A stretch of 64,000 bases of DNA. Origin: Eremomyces bilateralis CBS 781.70. Taxonomy: Eukaryota > Ascomycota > Dothideomycetes > Eremomycetales > Eremomycetaceae. Under the pieces are notes generated by a model, which saw only the letters and a program-made list of their open reading frames with translations, was not told the DNA's origin and searched no databases. The first letter of the stretch is position 1; each line of letters opens with the position of its first letter. The stretch spans positions 490,923 to 554,922 of the forward strand of contig NW_022985073.1 in assembly GCF_010015585.1 (NCBI RefSeq), in the 5' to 3' direction. Positions 31,953-43,212 of this stretch are shown one piece after another. The position numbers were made by a program, and so were the translations under genes.

Positions 31953-34868
31953 ATGCAGAAGCACCGACGGCTGATATTGACCGGCCTTGCGTTCCTCTGC
32001 ACCGTCGCCGCTGGGCAGAGCGTCACCGAGACGACGACCCCTCCGAGCACCACGACGTTCAACGATCCATCCCCGCCCATCCCCACGCCGTCGACGTGCG
32101 AGTTCCGGACGATCAATTACTTGACGCATACGCTGCCGCAGCAATGCTTGAACACGGGGCGGACGGCGCAGTCGGCGCCACCGGCGGAGACGCACGGTGT
32201 CGGGACCGCGGAGGATCAAGAGACGGGAATGGGTAGTAATGGCACGGTTACGAACGACTCCAACGACACCGCACCCACCGCAATCCCCGAGACCGATTCC
32301 CCTCCCCAGTCCTCGGCCGCAATTCCCGACTCCCCAACCCCCCCAGCCGACCCTCCCCTCTCCGATACCATCGACCCCGAACCCGACGAAGCCTCCCCCC
32401 TTGACACAGCCAACTTCCTCTCCTTCGAAGAATGGCGCAAGAAGAACCTCGCCGACGCCGGACAGTCCCCCGACCGTGTGGGCCGCCACTCCGCGCACGC
32501 CAAGGGCTCCCGTCGCCCTCCTGGCATGAACGCACCGCTGGACAGCCTAGGTGAGGATGTGGAGATCGAGTTGGACTTCGGAGGGTTTGGCGCGGGAGAG
32601 GGATGGGAGAAGGGGGAGCGTGCAGTGGTGGAAGGGGGTGAGGGGAGGGAAGATCGGGTGGGCAGCGACGGGGCGAAGAAAGCGCCGGCGGAGCACGCGC
32701 GGAACAAGGATGCGGGGAAGACGTGCAAGGAACGGTTCAACTACGCGTCGTTCGACTGCGCGGCGACGGTGGTGAAGACGAACGCGGAGTGCCGCAGCAG
32801 CTCGGCGGTGCTGGTGGAGAACAAGGACAGCTACCTGCTGAACGAGTGCGCGGCGGCGAACAAGTACCTGATCGTGGAGCTGTGCGAGGACATCCTGGTC
32901 GATACGGTGGTGCTAGCGAACTTCGAGTTCTTTAGTTCTATGGTGCGCGCGTTCCGGGTGAGCGTGTCGGATCGGTATCCCGTGAAGATGGACCGGTGGA
33001 AGGAGCTGGCGACGTTCGAGGCGCGGAACTCGCGGGAGATTCAGGCGTTCTTGGTGGAGCATCCGCTGATCTGGGCGCGGTATCTGCGCATCGAGTTTCT
33101 GAGCCACTATGGGAACGAGTATTATTGTCCGGTCAGCTTGGTGCGCGTGCATGGGACGACGATGATGGAGGAGTTTCGACGCCAGGAAGAGCTCGCGAGG
33201 GGCGACGCCGGGCAGGAGGATGATGCGGAGGATATTTTGGACGTGAGCTCCGGAGAGACGGCTAGGGCGGACGGCGTGGCTGAAGTGTCTCCGTCTCTAG
33301 AGATAGAAAACATCTCGGAACCGGAGGGGAAACCTCTGGATTCGGCATCTCCTGTTGGGGACGAAACCAGAGTCGATCAACCGAGCGAGACCGATCCGGA
33401 AACGCCACACGCTCACACAAATACGGAGGTGGCATCTCCTTCGACGGGGACTGCGAATTCTACCGTGGATGTTGCGGAGTCGGACATTATGGGCAAATAC
33501 GAGTCTTCATTCAACGAACGGGAGAATAAGACTGCGGGGCCATCATCGGGTGTCACCACCGCGACTGACAATACCACGAATACAGACGAGTCGTCTCGAT
33601 CGACGACAGCATCGGATGGCAGCTCAAAGACAGCGCAGACTCCATCATCTTCAACCGAGACATGGCACCCACCTATGGCATTGCGCAATACGACAGCCTC
33701 ACAATCACCGACCGAATCCCCCCAAAGCCAATCTATCTCGTCCAACTCCACCTCAACCAAATCCCGTGCAACCACCACTTCCTCCCCCCAACCCTCCCCC
33801 ACCACCCAAGAATCCTTCTTCGCCTCCCTCCACAAGCGCCTCCAATCCCTCGAATCAAACTCCTCCCTTTCCCTCCAATACATCGAGTCCCAATCCCGCA
33901 TCCTCCGCGACGCCTTCGCCACCGTCGAAAAGCGCCAACTAAACAAAACCACCCGCTTCCTCGCCCACCTCAACTCCACCGTCGCCGCCGAGCTCGCCGG
34001 CTTCCGCACCCTCTACGATCAGCTCTGGCAATCCACCGTCCTTGAGCTCGACAGCGCCCGCGACCGCCAGGCCCGCGAACTCCACGCCATGAGCCGCCGC
34101 CTCGCCCTCCTCGCCGACGAGCTCCTTTGGCAAAAGCGCCTCGCCGTCCTCCAAGCTACCCTCCTCCTCCTCTGCCTCGGCCTTCTCCTGTTCGTCCGCG
34201 TCGGCGGCGCCCTCCTCGGCGGCGGCGTCGCCTCCACTCACCTCGACGACGTCCTCCCACCCATCGTGCGCGACGTGTTCGCGCGCCGGCCGTCGGGGTT
34301 GCGCCGCGCGCGGACCGCCGTGGGACTGAGTGCTGGGTATGACAGCGCGGGCACGCCGGACGAGCGGGATGCTGAGGGTATGGACGCGTCGTCGCCGTCC
34401 CCGGAGTCCGGGAGGATGCGGCGGCGGCGGACTGGGATGGAGGGGGGGGAGTTGCTTTCGCCGGACACGAGTCCTATGGCGCCGCGGCGAGGATATACCC
34501 GGAGCGAGAGCCCGCGGTCGGACTCGACTGGGGAGGCGAGGGGTGTGGTGCGCATGGATGGCGGCGCGACAGGGCTGAGCAGCGAGAGCGACGAGGACCG
34601 GTCGAAGGGCGTGCAAGTAGAGCTCGCTACGCCGTCGTCGTCGGTGGAGATATTACGATCCCGGATGCCGACATTTTCTTTGGAACCACCGACGCCGGAC
34701 AAGAGGACGGACGTAGACGAGGTGCCGGACGAGGATCGGGATGGGCGGCTGAGGGTGGATGAGGATCCGAGGGGGACGCAGAGTGGGCCGTCGACGCCGA
34801 CGGGAAGGAGGGAGCGGGCGGAGCTAGTGGAGGTTGAGGGGCCGGGGGAGGTTTTGCAGGGAGAGTGA
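31953..34868 (+). CDS. SLP1: SLP1-type SUN-domain ER membrane protein
   Basis: This is a single-exon protein of 971 residues. The ATG at 31953 opens a clear signal peptide (MQKHRRLILTGLAFLCTVA). A long Ser/Pro/Thr- and acid-rich luminal part follows with FLSFEEWRKKNLADAG, a motif typical of SLP1/OSPT proteins. The SUN-like domain (about 254-400) starts CKERFNYASFDCAATVVK and includes YLLNECAAANKYLIVELCED, VLANFEFFSSMVRAFRVSVS, YLRIEFLSHYGNEYYCPVS and VHGTTMMEEFR. A coiled-coil stretch (about 620-725) leads to one transmembrane helix (LAVLQATLLLLCLGLLLFV, about 728-751) and a 220-residue Ser/Arg-rich cytosolic tail. In yeast SLP1 works with EMP65 in ER quality control of soluble proteins. A second intergenic-like tract inside the coding region (33660-33850) is C-rich but stays in frame. 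Confidence 0.93.
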   Translation: MQKHRRLILTGLAFLCTVAAGQSVTETTTPPSTTTFNDPSPPIPTPSTCEFRTINYLTHTLPQQCLNTGRTAQSAPPAETHGVGTAEDQETGMGSNGTVTNDSNDTAPTAIPETDSPPQSSAAIPDSPTPPADPPLSDTIDPEPDEASPLDTANFLSFEEWRKKNLADAGQSPDRVGRHSAHAKGSRRPPGMNAPLDSLGEDVEIELDFGGFGAGEGWEKGERAVVEGGEGREDRVGSDGAKKAPAEHARNKDAGKTCKERFNYASFDCAATVVKTNAECRSSSAVLVENKDSYLLNECAAANKYLIVELCEDILVDTVVLANFEFFSSMVRAFRVSVSDRYPVKMDRWKELATFEARNSREIQAFLVEHPLIWARYLRIEFLSHYGNEYYCPVSLVRVHGTTMMEEFRRQEELARGDAGQEDDAEDILDVSSGETARADGVAEVSPSLEIENISEPEGKPLDSASPVGDETRVDQPSETDPETPHAHTNTEVASPSTGTANSTVDVAESDIMGKYESSFNERENKTAGPSSGVTTATDNTTNTDESSRSTTASDGSSKTAQTPSSSTETWHPPMALRNTTASQSPTESPQSQSISSNSTSTKSRATTTSSPQPSPTTQESFFASLHKRLQSLESNSSLSLQYIESQSRILRDAFATVEKRQLNKTTRFLAHLNSTVAAELAGFRTLYDQLWQSTVLELDSARDRQARELHAMSRRLALLADELLWQKRLAVLQATLLLLCLGLLLFVRVGGALLGGGVASTHLDDVLPPIVRDVFARRPSGLRRARTAVGLSAGYDSAGTPDERDAEGMDASSPSPESGRMRRRRTGMEGGELLSPDTSPMAPRRGYTRSESPRSDSTGEARGVVRMDGGATGLSSESDEDRSKGVQVELATPSSSVEILRSRMPTFSLEPPTPDKRTDVDEVPDEDRDGRLRVDEDPRGTQSGPSTPTGRRERAELVEVEGPGEVLQGE

Positions 34869-35639
34869 TTGCTATCGTTTATCACATATGACGGGATTGC
34901 CCCCTGGCGACCCACGTACGGAGGTTCACTACATTTATTAGCATGGCAATGGCGTTGGGGGTTTCTCCAGGGCTGAGCGGCCCCTATTGTTCTTCAGTCG
35001 TATGTGTACTATGGGTACTTTCACGGCTATGTCGGGATATTTGATGCGCATGACATCGCCCGAATAATATTATATATCCTCTTCAAGAGCATGTAAGATG
35101 CCATTCGTAATGCCTATCTTCCTATTTTAAGCCGCCCGATATCCTTGACTCACTTAGATCCGCAAGCTCTCGGTTCACAACGACCGCTTCCTAATATTTT
35201 GATGATTCCTCTAACAAGAATCTTAAAGGATACTACTACAATCCGTATCTCCACTTTGCCCTCAGCCCACCCCCTCCACCTCCCTACTCCAACACCAAAC
35301 AATCCACAACCTCCGAACATCAGAATCCATTGACCCAGCCCAGTGGACCCCCAGCGCATCCACGCGTCTCACCCGCAGCCAAGCACCGTAGCGCATCGCG
35401 CCGACATTGCTTCATCGCGATCTAGTACGCCTCACTTTTTTCACTGCATGCAGGGAAGCAGCTCAGGCATGATGAACTGGGCGGAGAGGATTCCGATGCC
35501 CGTGCAGGGGGAAGCTTGAAAATCCTGGAAGACTGCGGTGGCGGGCAGGGAGTCGGTTGTTGTGCTCGGAAGGGGTGGAGTGACGGATGTGGGAGTTGGA
35601 TGGATGGTGGATCATGATCACGGGATGCTGTTCATAGAA
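34869..35639. other. Intergenic, no gene seen
   Basis: This is the SLP1 3' flank. Frames here are short and low in complexity. Confidence 0.5.
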
Positions 35640-35828
35640 TAGGGGGGGGGTTAGGAACATGATAATTACTAGAAACACGAACGTCGCACTGACGGCACCC
35701 CATGAGGCCTTTCACTTCATCGGGGCGAGGGCGGTGGCCAGGGGGACTCCGTACCAGATGAGGTAGAAGCCGATACGGATGCTTAGGCCCTACATGTCGC
35801 TGTTGCCTTCGAAGACACAAGTGTCCAT
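35640..35828 (-). pseudogene. Remnant of a fungal multi-span membrane protein gene
   Basis: From an ATG at 35828 the minus strand reads MDTCVFEGNSDM, then a TAG, then GLSIRIGFYLIWYGVPLA. Further on, after a change of frame around 35715 (near DEVK), it reads ASWGAVSATFVFLVIIMFLTPP. This is the N-terminal layout of a family common in Pezizomycotina (CxFEGNPDxYGxGIRxGxYLQW, then a short DEVxG loop and a second span). Here the stop, the frame changes and the early end after the second hydrophobic segment show a dead, 5'-only fragment. The match is from memory of the family pattern, so the name is tentative. Confidence 0.5.
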
Positions 35829-38800
35829 GGTTAAGGGGGAACATACCTCACAGGATTGCTAGGCAGACATAGAAAGAGAAAAGCGAACGATAGTGACTCT
35901 GACATTGAGGTTGAGTAAGAGAGGTCCACGGAGCAGAGCTCAACATGCGGATTAGTAGAGGTACATGCAGTTTGCATATCCAGTCGACCAATTGTATCCA
36001 GACTGCAGAGATATGAGATGTTACTGTGACTCGATTGGAATAGAAGCAACCGTGTATAACTCGCGACATTCAGAAGCCATTTGGCAATGGACGGACATGA
36101 CAATATGAAAACTTGACTGGACTCAATGAGATGACAGATACGGTAATTAACGGACGGTAGTCCGGTTTCCAAGCCTCCTGAGTTGTCGAAGGGAGCCAAA
36201 GTTGGTTAGCAGTCCAATGAGGCTATTCCTGTAGAATAGGTGGCCATCTCTTGGTCCTTCGCAGACTATCAGCAATGAATAGTCCGATGAGAGCAGAATC
36301 GGTTCTATAGTAGAGTAATGGACGCTAAACACAAACTTCCCTTCCCACCCGACTCCAATCTCACGATAGAGCCCATCCCTACCCCCCTCACCTACCCCTC
36401 CCCTCCCAACCAACCCACTTTCAACCCATCATCACTCATCCCGTCCCCCTCACCAGCGGACGAACGACGGGCATACCCGCGTCCCGACGCCCCGAACTCC
36501 CCGTCAGCGAACGGGCGAGCTCAGTTCATGCAGCATGCATCGGAATGGCAACAGCGCGGGGCAGGCGGCGAGGGATTGGTGCGCTGGGATGCAAGTCGCT
36601 AGATTGGCATGGAGGCGAGGCTGGATTGGGGGAGGGAGGGAGGTGGGTGGACGGATTGGGGATGCGTGTGGTGACTGATGAGGAGGGAGGGGTGGGTGGA
36701 AGAAGTGCTGATTGGGGCTGGTTGGGTGAGATGTGAAAGCGAGGGAGGTCATCTTCAAGTCAAGACAACGTCCCATCTCGCCTCCTTTTCATCGTGACAG
36801 GCTACCGTGAACTCAGCATCTCATCAAAGTTCAAACGCAACAAAGGATCTCCCCGGCTCTAAATTCTGAAACCATGCCTCGCATATCTCCGCGCCGACCC
36901 CCGAATTAGATACCGCCGGCTCGCTGACGCGCTGCATCCGGTCCCAGACTCTCGACCTAACACTTAACAGATAGGATCACCCCTGACGATCGTCGAGATA
37001 TCTGGTCCGAGCTGGGTCGGCTGGGTGAGTGCTAAGGACCTTGACCGGTTGAAGAGGTTCACGAGGCGTGTAACCGTTCCAGCCCGTGTCTGCTGAGTGC
37101 TCCTAGTAGGTGTTCAAGGAGAAACCGGAGCTGAGCGGGCGGCGAATGAGGCTGGTCACCTCGCTAAATCATGGGCGGGGGAGATGGGTGGTTGGCTGGC
37201 AGGACGGCTCGGCGATCAGATCTGCATCACGTAGGTACAATTATACAATAATAAGTAGAATGATGGTGTGCTGGAACCGGAGTTGAGGAGCAGGGGGTGG
37301 CCACGAGGGTGGTGGGGAGTGGATGACGAAGCAATGGCTGACGGTAGCGGAGGCGGGAGTATTCAAGAGCGTTTATTGAATTGGATATTGGATTGGATTG
37401 TTTGAGTTTCAATATTCCCTAATACTGCAACCTGATGGATGTCGTCGATCATGCGGCGAAGTTGTCATAGGAGACTCACCAGGATAGTAGCAGTGGAGGT
37501 CGTGCCTGAATAGGCTATCAGAATGGTTGCAACCCCAGGACCGGATCATGTGTCCTTGATGCTGGATCCTTCTATAACTCAATCCTCCAAACTTCAACAG
37601 GACATCTTGTGAAACTGAACGCGCGCATCTCCACTCTAGCCCATCCAGAAATCCGTTCCGGTGTCGCGGACTCGTCGCGATATCAATCTCATCCCCTCAC
37701 CGTGATTCGACGGAGCCATCGGATGCAGGGAGCGCGCCCAAGATTGACCAGGGCCATGGAAAATCGCAAGATCGAAATTCGAATATCAACGCGACGCGCC
37801 AATCAGCGAGGACCGGATGGAGGTTGGACGAATGCGCGAGCGGGAAATTGCCAATGGAATGAAATGATGGGAGACGTGGTGGGGAGGGCGGTTTCGCGGA
37901 CAAGGATGGTAGTATCACGTGGTTCACGGCGGTCATGTGCCTTGTCCGAAATGCAGGGACTTTTTTCACGTTTCCAGCAGGGGGATTTGCTGATGGCTCC
38001 CACAGGGAGTCCCTCAGCTCCATGCATCCTTTTCTGATTTCCCGAATCGCGTCGTTATTTGTGGGCAGCGGGACGTCCTAAAACGTCCAGACTCCCCGTT
38101 GTCCCGCCCATTTGGATTGGCATTTGGCAAAGGTGGTGGTGTCCGTGGCGAGAGGATCGGTTAATTCCCCCCTGTTCTCATATTAACGATTTAGCGCATG
38201 CCCCGTATTCCTCCATTGGGCCAATTTGGGTCGAGTGATTTGCGCGGCGGATGGGTCGTGCCTGGGCGTCACTCGTGCTCTACTGCAGATGATGGGAGGC
38301 ATGATGAGACGGTCGCGGAATCGTGCAGGAGGGTTCTCAACCGTCAATGTTACCTGGCATTGACCATCACGGATGCAGTCGATGTCGCTGCTGTCATTAC
38401 TGCTGTCTGCTGTCTGCCTGGTGAGTGGGTGCGATGATCCAGAGCCGCATGTAGGCGACGTGAGGTCATTTGACGATGCATTGCTCGGACGTTGCGGCTA
38501 TGAGTGGGACGGTGGCCATGTCGCGATGACTCCACTTGGTCCAGTGACTGGAGTATTCTGCTGTGAGCCTGAGCTGGATGCTGTATAACTGTGTGACCTG
38601 CTCATCATGATCCTGCGTCCCAGGCAATCGGGAATCCCGTCACGATAGGAAATGCCGAATGAAGGATTGGCAATTCCGTCGGCGGTAAGAAACTATGCTG
38701 GAAACGACGCGGCAGCAGGAGGAGGCCAGGAGCGGATGATAGTGGGAAGATGATGAAGCAGGAGACAGAATGCCGGAATCACCGCATGTCTGCATGACTG

Positions 38801-40558
38801 CATCTGCATCAACCAGGCCGATATTAATATGATTCTGATATTACCCTTCCCGTTGAGCCCATCGGCAGAACCACCAGCCCGTCGTCAACGGCAGATCACC
38901 GCCGCTATGTTTCAGATATCGTGGTCTTTCTACTGTCTAGTTTCCCAATCGGCAACGCCGCCAATCAGCGTCCTCGCCGCCGATATTTCTCGGATGCACA
39001 TCACTCAACCGCCCAACCGCAATCGGACTCGGGGCTCTGGCTGGTCTGACGGAGGGAAAGTCGGCCTGTCGACCGTCTAACCGCCCAATGATGGCGGGAC
39101 TCTGAGAAAAGGTGAACCACTTGCGGCGAGGGGGAGGGGACCAATCATGCGAGATGCCGTGGGCGGGGATCTTGGAATGCCGTTGAGGTCGAAATGTTGA
39201 ATGGGAGACAGCTGCGAGTGTAGCGGCTGTTGTTGTGCTGTAGTGACGATGGTAGCGCAAAACGGTGACCGGATCGGAGGCCTGCGTGAGAAAACGGACA
39301 ATATATAAAGGGGGATCTTAAGGACGTTAAGTCCGAATTAGCGGCAGAATCGACTGGTTGCCTTTCTATTCTAATCCTGACCAATATTATTATTGTTATG
39401 CAGAGCCAGCCAAATGAGGCGAGTCGGATGCAGCGCAATATGACTTCGACGACTTGGAGATTCGGTCGATAATGTCCCAGGACAGAGCGGTTGAAAGGAC
39501 TGCAATTAAATATTGGAAATGCAGGAACGGCGACCATTCTTAGTGGCCACTAGGAATATAAAATGCGGAAATCCAAGACATTTTCCCGAATTGTTGTTGA
39601 ACTCAACGCCATGCCATGGCGAGTAAAACTTCCTTGTAAGATTGGGGCGTTTGGTGACATCCGATTTATTAATACAGACCAGACAGGATGCAGGTGATGA
39701 TCCACTCCATTGGTGCAGGTGATCACAGGCACTTTGCTTCTTCCCTCTATCCAAATGAATCCAACAGACGGACAACACTTTGCCTTCGAACTGAATCGCT
39801 CTATTGATTCATTAGCAGCACCAGACTTTGATACTTCTCATCAACAACTCATTCATAACCCCATCCTACATCCTGTAAAACCCCCCAACCCGAATTCAAG
39901 TTTCACCCCCCCCAGTTCAAGCTTCCTGCATCCCAACAATTATCCTCCCGATCCTCCCAGCTTGGGACGGAACCAGCATAGCACCCAACCTCTGCTCCAA
40001 TTTATCCAAACGTGACCTATTTGCCGGTTGGAGCCGTCTCGTGGTGGTGAATTACGACATTGGTAGGCTGTAATTAGGCGGCTACAGAAATCCAGGAAAT
40101 CCAGAGGGCCGGAAATCTACCTCGTGCCCCAGTTGCCTCTCAAGGCCTCAACGCACAGCCCAAGTGCCCGAGTGCCCAATCCCGCCCAAGCACACAGAGT
40201 CCCACACGCCGTTCGGTTAGCCGCGTGCATCATCATCGGCCATCATCATCCATCGTCAACGGCAAGGTGCAAAGTGCAAAGCTTCATTGGGGGGAAAGAG
40301 GGGCAATTCCAAGCTCTTGATCGGGTTCAGAAGTCAGGACGACAGCACCACTCCCTAGGAAAACCTTCCAATCCAAGTGCAACAGCGTCAGGAGTTCGTC
40401 AGGATCATCACGGATCATCACGATTGGTGCGTCGCGAGAGGGTGTGCCTCTCTCACACACTCTCTGACACTTTTGCTGCGTCTCTCTTCAGTGGCTCCTC
40501 TCATCGGTGGTCACGCTCTCCTCTCAGATTTAGTTTAGTGGGGCTTCAATCACTCTCA

Positions 40559-40640
40559 AGAGTCAAGACTCAAGCTCTCTGCTCCCAGTTCGGAATTCTG
40601 ATGCTCTGAATTCTGATGTTCACTCTCGAGTCTTGACTCT
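40559..40640. repeat. 13-bp perfect inverted repeat in the GSK3 upstream region
   Basis: AGAGTCAAGACTC at 40559-40571 is matched by its reverse complement at 40628-40640. Between them the phrase GAATTCTGATG occurs twice. The RNA or DNA could form a stem with a 56-base loop. Confidence 0.7.
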
Positions 40641-41105
40641 GCAACATTCGGCCTCTCACGCTCGGCGTATTTCCATCCATCTTTCTCCTCCCTGACTTGA
40701 ATCTTAACTTGATCCCCTCCTCCCCCGCTGCTACGTTTCTATCCAGCGGTTCGTCCAAATTCACCTGTAACAACGAACAACCACCACGACAACCACTCCA
40801 TCATTACGGTACGCTATCATCACTGCTGTCGGTGCTTATTCCCATTTCCCTCTCCCCTTCAAGTTTCCAAATCATCCTCACCTCGCTGCCTGCATCATCA
40901 TCATCATTCACCACGCATCAAGCGTCAAAAGGACTGTCAAGTGCTCAACAGTCAATCCAAACCCAAGCTCATCCTCACAAGTGGTGCAGCGGTGCAGCTC
41001 ATGCACACACGGACCCTGTTGCCCTCTTCGCCTGACTTGCCCCATCTGCCCATCCATCCATCAATCAACCACCCGCTTTCCTTCTCTCTCACACACACTC
41101 TCCAA

Positions 41106-41146
41106 CTCTCCCTCTTCCACCTCTCCCTCTTCCACCTCTCCCTCAC
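41106..41146. repeat. 15-bp pyrimidine tandem repeat, GSK3 leader
   Basis: CTCTCCCTCTTCCAC is repeated 2.7 times without mismatch. CT-rich tracts just upstream of the start of transcription are common in fungal promoters. Confidence 0.8.
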
Positions 41147-41672
41147 TCCATCCAACTGCTTCACTTAGCCTATTCACATCCTGCACATTCCCTAGAAATC
41201 CTCATTTCCCATCCCAATTTCAGATCTGGTACCATCCCACCCTTCCCTGGGCTGCCATGTCCCGCTTCAACCGCTGACCTGTTTGGCCGCTGCAGTACGA
41301 CCGACCCTGCCCGTCCACCAACCCTCCCACCCAGCCAAGCTCCGTCATCCACGACCAACGCCCTCACCACCTTGAATCCCCATCATCCTCCCACTTCCCC
41401 GCCGCATCATCACCCATCCGTTCTTGCGCCCCTCCCTCCATTGTCCAGCACCCGTTGCGTGTTCCATTGCCCTCGTCCCTCCTCGTCGACCATTCCACCT
41501 TGGAATTCCCTCTCGACCATCCATCATCGGATCGGACGGACTCCACGATCCTGCATCCTCGCTCCGCCCACCGACGCACGCACATCCCGCGAAAATCCAA
41601 GCCACCACTCAACCGTGATCGAATCCCAACGCAGTCGGTTTGGAGGTCTCAACATTATCAAATCACTTCAGC

Positions 41673-43212
41673 ATGTCGCAGAACCGGCCGTCGGCGTTCT
41701 CGACGCTTCGCATGGGAGGTAAGGTCCCCATCCGCTTTCGGCCGTCGACCCCGGCACGTGCGACGTCGCAGGTATACTAACGATTTTTTTCGCATTGCAG
41801 AAGTCATTCGGGAGAAGGTGCAGGATGGATTGACCGGCGAAACCAGAGATCTGGCGTATACCCAGTGCAAGATTGTGGGGAATGGGTCGTTTGGCGTGGT
41901 GTTTCAGACCAAGTTGTCACCAAGTGGGGAGGATGCTGCCATCAAACGAGTACTGCAAGACAAGCGATTCAAGGTATGTTATACTGCAAAAACTGGAAAG
42001 AAGGGTTCTGATCAACTTTCTAGAATCGGGAGCTGCAAATCATGCGCATTGTCCGTCATCCAAACATCGTCGAGTTGAAAGCCTTCTACTACAGCAATGG
42101 GGAACGGGTACGCCACTCCTCGTCTGCTTCGATCTAATTTGAGCAACTCTAACCCCTGACAGAAAGATGAAGTCTACCTGAACCTCATCCTCGAATTCGT
42201 CCCCGAAACCGTCTACCGAGCATCGCGATGGTTCAACAAGATGAAGACGGTCATGCCGATCCTCGAGGTCAAACTTTACATCTACCAGCTCTTCCGCGCG
42301 CTCGCATACATCCACTCCCAAGGCATCTGCCACAGGGACATCAAACCCCAAAATCTGCTGCTCGACCCGGCCACCGGCATCTTAAAACTTTGCGACTTTG
42401 GCAGCGCGAAGATCCTGGTGGAGAATGAGCCGAACGTTTCCTACATCTGTTCAAGGTACTACCGAGCGCCGGAGTTGATATTCGGAGCGACCAATTACAC
42501 CACCAAGATTGGTAGGTTCATGCTGTAATCCATCGAATGATCCGATCCAGCTAACGTAATTAGATGTCTGGTCCACCGGCTGCGTCATGGCGGAATTGAT
42601 GCTTGGCCAACCGCTCTTCCCAGGCGAGTCCGGAATCGACCAGCTCGTGGAGATCATCAAAGTGCTCGGAACCCCCACCCGGGATCAGATCCGTACGATG
42701 AACCCCAACTACATGGAACACAAGTTCCCGCAAATCAAACCGCATCCGTTCAGCAAGGTATTCAAGCCCGCATCCCGTCGCCGTGCCCCATCGGGAAGAC
42801 CCGCCTCTGACATCGCCCAGGTCTTCCGCAAAGCCGATGCCGACGCCATCGATCTGATCTCCAAGTTGCTCGAATACACTCCTACGCAAAGATTGTCGGC
42901 CATCGACGCCATGGTGCATCCGTTCTTCGACCAGCTGCGGGATCCCAGCACCAAGCTCCCGGATTCCCGTCACACCAACGGCGCCGCTCGGGAACTGCCC
43001 GTGCTGTTCGATTTCTCCCATCACGGTATGTGTCCCGCTTGATCCGCGTTCTTCCCTCGCTAACCCTCGCAGAACTCTCCATCGCCCCTCCACTCAACCA
43101 ACAACTCGTTCCACAGCACATCCGCCCGACCCTGCGCGCCAAGGGCCTGGACATCGATGCGCCCAATTTCCGACCCCTCACCAAAGAGGACATGGCGGCC
43201 CGGCTGGATTAA
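41673..43212 (+). CDS. GSK3: Glycogen synthase kinase 3 (shaggy-type)
   Basis: This is a Ser/Thr kinase of the GSK3 family, a single-copy regulator of growth, stress response and virulence in fungi. Seven exons (41673-41718, 41801-41973, 42024-42107, 42163-42511, 42564-42757, 42821-43025, 43073-43212) give 396 residues, the normal length. Motifs: start [23 protein letters not shown] loop [73 protein letters not shown]; activation-loop tyrosine in [38 protein letters not shown]; and the C-terminal extension [16 protein letters not shown]. The intron 42758-42820 is 63 bp, has no stop, and keeps the frame if retained; family alignment ([18 protein letters not shown]) shows it is normally removed. 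Confidence 0.97.

Larger units (their letters stand above)
35829..41672. other. Gene-poor 5.8-kb region upstream of GSK3
   Basis: No frame has recognisable domains. An A+T-rich part (35830-36300) is followed by alternating C-rich and G-rich stretches. ATATATAAAG at 39300-39309 resembles a TATA element. A perfect 13-bp inverted repeat lies at 40559-40571/40628-40640, and a pyrimidine-rich stretch with 15-bp tandem units lies at 41106-41146. The last 1-2 kb is probably the promoter and long 5' leader of GSK3. A short frame at 36318-36602 starts with ATG and is rich in Pro/Ser; I could not support it as a gene. Confidence 0.5.
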
